Shown: piece by piece, positions 60,735-64,000 of the stretch | How the letters are laid out: every line of letters starts with the position of its first letter | How positions within the stretch are numbered: the first letter of the stretch is position 1 | Assembly: GCA_045545235.1 (NCBI GenBank) | Contig: JAZQAN010000064.1 | Span: 62,001-126,000 of the forward strand | Direction: 5' to 3' | DNA: 64,000 nucleotides | Source: CAZNKU01 sp045545235 | GTDB lineage: Bacteria; Bacillota; Clostridia; Monoglobales; Firm-18 | Notes under the pieces: generated by a model | What the model saw: the letters and a program-made list of their open reading frames with translations, nothing else | The model's database searches: none | Told to the model about the DNA's origin: nothing | Translations under genes and position numbers: made by a program

Positions 60735-61571
60735 CTAAAAACCCTTACCTAAAACTTCTTTTGCATCAGTAATAAGTACAAAAGAGTCATTATCTATTGA
60801 CTTTATAATATCCTTTAACGTAGGAATCTCTTTTTCTTTAATCGTACACATAATTACTTTTTTTTCATTATTTGTATAGGTTCCTGCACCATTCAAATAT
60901 GTTGCTCCCCTATCAAGTTCAGTATTAATTAATTTAGCAATAGTTTCATATTCATCAGATATTATAAATGCAAGTTTTGCAAAATTAAATCCTTCTAAAA
61001 CAATATCAAGAACATATGCAGTTATCCATAATGCAATTATTGAATATAAACCAATATTTATATTTTTATACACGTATATTGCAAATAAAATTATAACTAA
61101 ATCAACAAATAAAATTATTTTCCCAAGCGATATGTGTCTGTATTTTTGTTTAATTATATTGGCTATTATATCCACACCTCCGGTGGTAGCATTAGATGAA
61201 AAAACCATTCCAAAGCCAATTCCGGCTATTAGACCACCGAAAACAGAAGCCAAAAGCATATCATCAGTTAATGAACCAATACACGAAAACAAATCAGTAA
61301 AAACCGAAAGTGCAACTGTAGCATATAAAGTTGATATACCCAATGACTTTCCAAACCTAATAATGCCCCATATAAAAATAGGGACATTTATCAAGATTAT
61401 CATTATGCCAATAGGTATTTTAAAAAAATGATTAATAATAGTTGCAACACCGGAAACGCCACCGGCAATAATATCATTTGTTGCAAAAAAACAACTCAAT
61501 GAAAAACCGGCAAGCATACAACCGATTGTAATTAATAGATATTTTTTTAAATTTGCAACTGTTTTTTTCAA
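60735..61571 (-). CDS. YitT family membrane protein (DUF2179)
   Basis: A 278-residue protein with five or six membrane segments (DIIAGGVSGVATII, ATTGGVDIIANII) followed by a cytoplasmic DUF2179 domain (RGATYLNGAGTYTNNEKKVIMC). The family is widespread in Firmicutes and of unclear function. The start is TTG 61571, 13 bases after mrnC, so it may be the last gene of the cysE-cysS-mrnC unit. Confidence 0.85.
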   Translation of the reverse strand: MKKTVANLKKYLLITIGCMLAGFSLSCFFATNDIIAGGVSGVATIINHFFKIPIGIMIILINVPIFIWGIIRFGKSLGISTLYATVALSVFTDLFSCIGSLTDDMLLASVFGGLIAGIGFGMVFSSNATTGGVDIIANIIKQKYRHISLGKIILFVDLVIILFAIYVYKNINIGLYSIIALWITAYVLDIVLEGFNFAKLAFIISDEYETIAKLINTELDRGATYLNGAGTYTNNEKKVIMCTIKEKEIPTLKDIIKSIDNDSFVLITDAKEVLGKGF

Positions 61572-61583
61572 GCAACCACCGCT

Positions 61584-61949
61584 TTATTCTAAAATTAAAT
61601 TCATAATATAATCCAGACGATTCTTATCACCTGTAAGATATATGTATCCAATTAAAGCTTCTAAACCGGTAGCAGTTCTATATTCAGCCACAGACGAATG
61701 TTTGGGAACACTGGATTTAGTATTTCGCCCACGTTTAAATACGGCAATTTCTTTTTCAGTAAGTAAATCTTCAATTTTTCTGAAAGCTTCACATTGTGCT
61801 TCAGCTTTAACTATTTTTACAGCTGCTTTATGCAATTTATCAACCTGAGTATTAGCCTTAGAAATCAACATATTACGAACATACAGTTCATAAACCGCAT
61901 CTCCCATATAAGCCAGTACCAATGGAGAATACTGTTCTGCTTCAGTCAT
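61584..61949 (-). CDS. mrnC: Mini-ribonuclease III
   Basis: A 121-residue RNase III domain without a dsRNA-binding domain, which matures 23S rRNA ends. LAYMGDAVYELYVR and the acidic GLEALIGYIYL motif supply the catalytic residues. ATG 61949 is preceded by GGAGAGG; the open frame upstream is not homologous. Position after cysS is the standard Firmicutes order. Confidence 0.93.
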   Translation of the reverse strand: MTEAEQYSPLVLAYMGDAVYELYVRNMLISKANTQVDKLHKAAVKIVKAEAQCEAFRKIEDLLTEKEIAVFKRGRNTKSSVPKHSSVAEYRTATGLEALIGYIYLTGDKNRLDYIMNLILE

Positions 61950-61969
61950 AAAAACCTCTCCGTTCAAAC

Positions 61970-63364
61970 TTATATTCTTTTCCACTTTACTCCATTTGGT
62001 GTATCTTCCAAAACAATACCTTGCGATTTAAGGTTATCTCTTATCTCATCAGCAAGGGCAAAATCTTTATTTTTTCTTGCTTCCTGACGTTTAGCAATAA
62101 GTTCTTCTATTTCATTATCAATAGATTTATCATTGTTGTTTTGCAATATACCAAGTACCGCACCAAGTTCTTTTAGCATATTACTGCATTCATCCAAATC
62201 CTCAATACTCTGTACAGAGGTTGAATTAAATTCAGAATTAATATCTCTGACAAAATCAAATAAAGCAGCAATAGCAAGACCTGTATTCAAATCATCATCC
62301 ATTGCTTCACAAAATGATTTTTTATATTTCAAAGTCATTTCTTTTACTTTTTCAGATAAAATACCTTTTTGAGAATTCTGTTTTAAAAACTCAAGATTTT
62401 CTATACAGTTATATATTCTTTCCAATCCTGTTTTTGCCTGTTCTATAAGTTCTTTTGAAAAATTAATAGGACTTCTGTAATGTGCAGACAACATAAAGAA
62501 ACGCACTACTTCACCATCAAACTCTTTTAAAACATCACGTACTGTAAAGAAATTTCCCAAAGACTTTGACATTTTCTTATTATCTACGTTTATATAACCG
62601 TTATGCATCCAATATCTTGCAAAAGGTTTACAATTTGCACATTCACTTTGTGCTATTTCATTTTCATGATGTGGAAAAATCAAATCTTGACCACCACTAT
62701 GAATATCTATTGTTTCTCCAAGATATTTGTTAGCCATAGCAGAACACTCTATATGCCAACCTGGTCTTCCCATACCCCAGGGACTTTCCCATGCCGGCTC
62801 TCCGGTTTTTTGTTTTTTCCACAAAGCAAAATCCATAGGATCATCTTTGCTTTCGTTAATGTTTATTCTTGCACCTGCTTCAAGTTCATCTAGTGGCTGG
62901 TGTGAAAGCTTTCCATACTCCTTGAATTTTTTTGTTGAAAAATAAACATCCCCATCTACGTTGTATGCATAACCATTTTCTTCAAGTTTCTTTACGATAT
63001 TAATTATTGAATCAATATTTTCAGTAGCTTTAGGATGTACAGAAGCACGAGAAATCCCCAATGAATCGGCATCCTTAAAGTATTCTTCTATAAATCTTTC
63101 TCCAAGTTCTTTTACTGTAATACCTTCATCATTTGCCTTATTAATCATTTTATCATCTATATCTGTAAAATTCTGAACAAATGTAACTTTGTAACCATTG
63201 TATTCCAAATATTTACGCATAGTATCAAAAATAATAAACGGTCTGGCATTACCGATATGAAAATAATTATATACAGTAGGACCACACGAATACATTTTTA
63301 CTTCACCCGGCACAACTGGTACAAACTCCTCTTTTTGTCTTGTTAACGTATTATAAATTTTCAT
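61970..63364 (-). CDS. cysS: Cysteinyl-tRNA synthetase
   Basis: A 464-residue class I synthetase with the HIGN signature (YFHIGNARPF), zinc-site residues in MYSCGPTVYNY and HIECSAM, HSGGQDLIFPHHENEIAQS and the KMSKS loop. The start overlaps the end of cysE, and a GGAGAG site precedes ATG 63364. The length is normal. Confidence 0.97.
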   Translation of the reverse strand: MKIYNTLTRQKEEFVPVVPGEVKMYSCGPTVYNYFHIGNARPFIIFDTMRKYLEYNGYKVTFVQNFTDIDDKMINKANDEGITVKELGERFIEEYFKDADSLGISRASVHPKATENIDSIINIVKKLEENGYAYNVDGDVYFSTKKFKEYGKLSHQPLDELEAGARININESKDDPMDFALWKKQKTGEPAWESPWGMGRPGWHIECSAMANKYLGETIDIHSGGQDLIFPHHENEIAQSECANCKPFARYWMHNGYINVDNKKMSKSLGNFFTVRDVLKEFDGEVVRFFMLSAHYRSPINFSKELIEQAKTGLERIYNCIENLEFLKQNSQKGILSEKVKEMTLKYKKSFCEAMDDDLNTGLAIAALFDFVRDINSEFNSTSVQSIEDLDECSNMLKELGAVLGILQNNNDKSIDNEIEELIAKRQEARKNKDFALADEIRDNLKSQGIVLEDTPNGVKWKRI

Positions 63365-63995
63365 TTTTTTCTCTCTCCTTTTCCAATTTATCTAATCTAA
63401 TCTGAAGTTTACAAAGTTCCATCGAAATAGGGTCAGGAATATGAACCTGATCAAGGTCGGCAGTAGTATTAACTTTTACGTTATTCTTTTTAACAATTCT
63501 ACCGGGAACACCAACAACAGTGCAATTATCCGGAACTTCAGACAAAACAACTGCATTTGCAGCAATTTTTGAATTATCTCCAACTTTAAATGGTCCTAAA
63601 ACTTTGGCCCCCGAACCAATTACAACATTATTTCCAATTGTAGGATGGCGTTTTCCTTTATCTTTTCCTGTACCTCCAAGTGTAACGCCCTGATAAATAG
63701 TACAATTATCTCCAATAACTGTTGTTTCTCCAATAACAACACCCATACCATGGTCAATAAATACTCCATTTCCAATGATTGCCGCAGGATGAATTTCGAT
63801 ACCTGTAACCTTCCTGGCATGTTGTGATATAAACCTTGCTATAAAATACATTTTTTTATTGTAAAACCAATGTGCAACTCTATAATGACGAATTGCCTTT
63901 ACACCGGAATACAAAAAATAAACTTCCCAAAAACTTCTGGCAGCAGGGTCTCTCTCTAATACTGCCATAACATCATTTTTAATTCTTTTGAACAT
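63351..63995 (-). CDS. cysE: Serine O-acetyltransferase
   Basis: A 214-residue left-handed beta-helix (hexapeptide repeat) acetyltransferase making O-acetylserine, the cysteine precursor. The conserved core GIEIHPAAIIGNGVFIDHG and QGVTLGGTGKDKGKRHPTI and the C-terminal GVPGRIVKKN are present. ATG 63995 lies 5 bases from the window edge, so the ribosome binding site and any T-box or other leader upstream are out of view. Confidence 0.95.
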   Translation of the reverse strand: MFKRIKNDVMAVLERDPAARSFWEVYFLYSGVKAIRHYRVAHWFYNKKMYFIARFISQHARKVTGIEIHPAAIIGNGVFIDHGMGVVIGETTVIGDNCTIYQGVTLGGTGKDKGKRHPTIGNNVVIGSGAKVLGPFKVGDNSKIAANAVVLSEVPDNCTVVGVPGRIVKKNNVKVNTTADLDQVHIPDPISMELCKLQIRLDKLEKEREKNENL

Positions 63996-64000
63996 ATAAC

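Noticed and set aside
63351..64000. A T-box or cysteine-responsive leader before cysE
   Set aside because: Only five bases upstream of the start codon are inside the window, so nothing can be said.

Overview
The window reads as chromosome of a low-GC, Gram-positive anaerobe of the class Clostridia, probably a gut or related commensal. The evidence is AT-rich sequence with strong GGAGG-type ribosome binding sites, the cmk-plsC-ispH/S1 fusion order, MurT/GatD, the murA-ftsQ-DUF881-sbp-ftsZ order, DUF4330, DUF6062 and BofC_C-like proteins, a split transketolase, a Na+-pumping biotin decarboxylase operon and an SLH-domain surface protein. I cannot name a genus. No phage, IS element, CRISPR array or rRNA is visible.

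Layout. 0-6 kb: two DUF4330 membrane proteins (the first cut by the window edge), the lipid II amidation pair murT/gatD, a Cys-rich DUF6062 protein, an 8-oxoguanine glycosylase, then prs-pth behind a structured leader. 6.1-6.4 kb: two tRNA-Ser genes. 6.6-11.7 kb: an unrecognised possibly decayed ORF, a metallophosphoesterase, a secreted repeat/NodB deacetylase and a TetM-like GTPase. 11.7-15 kb: an AraC regulator divergent from a Gfo/Idh/MocA oxidoreductase, with tandem repeats between them, and an EamA transporter. 15.1-20.9 kb: rluB, then a five-gene operon joining a 12S-type acyl-CoA carboxyltransferase, OadG, a biotin carrier, the membrane pump OadB and a 5S-type OadA. 21-30 kb: an RpiR regulator, a BaiN-like flavoprotein, cmk-plsC-ispH::S1, three consecutive M42 peptidase genes (the third lacking all recognisable metal ligands) and a tiny eight-cysteine protein.

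At about 30.1 kb transcription switches from almost all plus to all minus. At the switch lies a lone Xer-type recombinase with a perfect 15-bp-arm inverted repeat beside its start codon, so I propose a dif-like site or terminus-proximal locus. 31-48 kb (minus): M24 peptidase, CopA, HtpG, M18 aminopeptidase, the slt-coaE-polA unit, ftsZ-sbp-DUF881-ftsQ-murA and a class A PBP; a small BofC_C-like membrane protein runs the other way. 48-53 kb: a polysaccharide-use island (GH105, aldo/keto reductase with two Fe-S motifs, AraC regulator, divergent GH2). 53-58.8 kb: a Fur/Zur regulator with an operator on its own promoter, a zinc-type ABC transporter and an SLH-anchored phosphodiester glycosidase protein. 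58.8-64 kb (minus): split transketolase, YitT, and cysE-cysS-mrnC.

Most genes are housekeeping. The parts most worth following are the Xer/inverted-repeat locus, the M42 triplet with its pseudo-peptidase and Cys-rich neighbour, the hybrid transcarboxylase/Na+-pump operon, and the strong internal ribosome binding site at the IspH/S1 junction.
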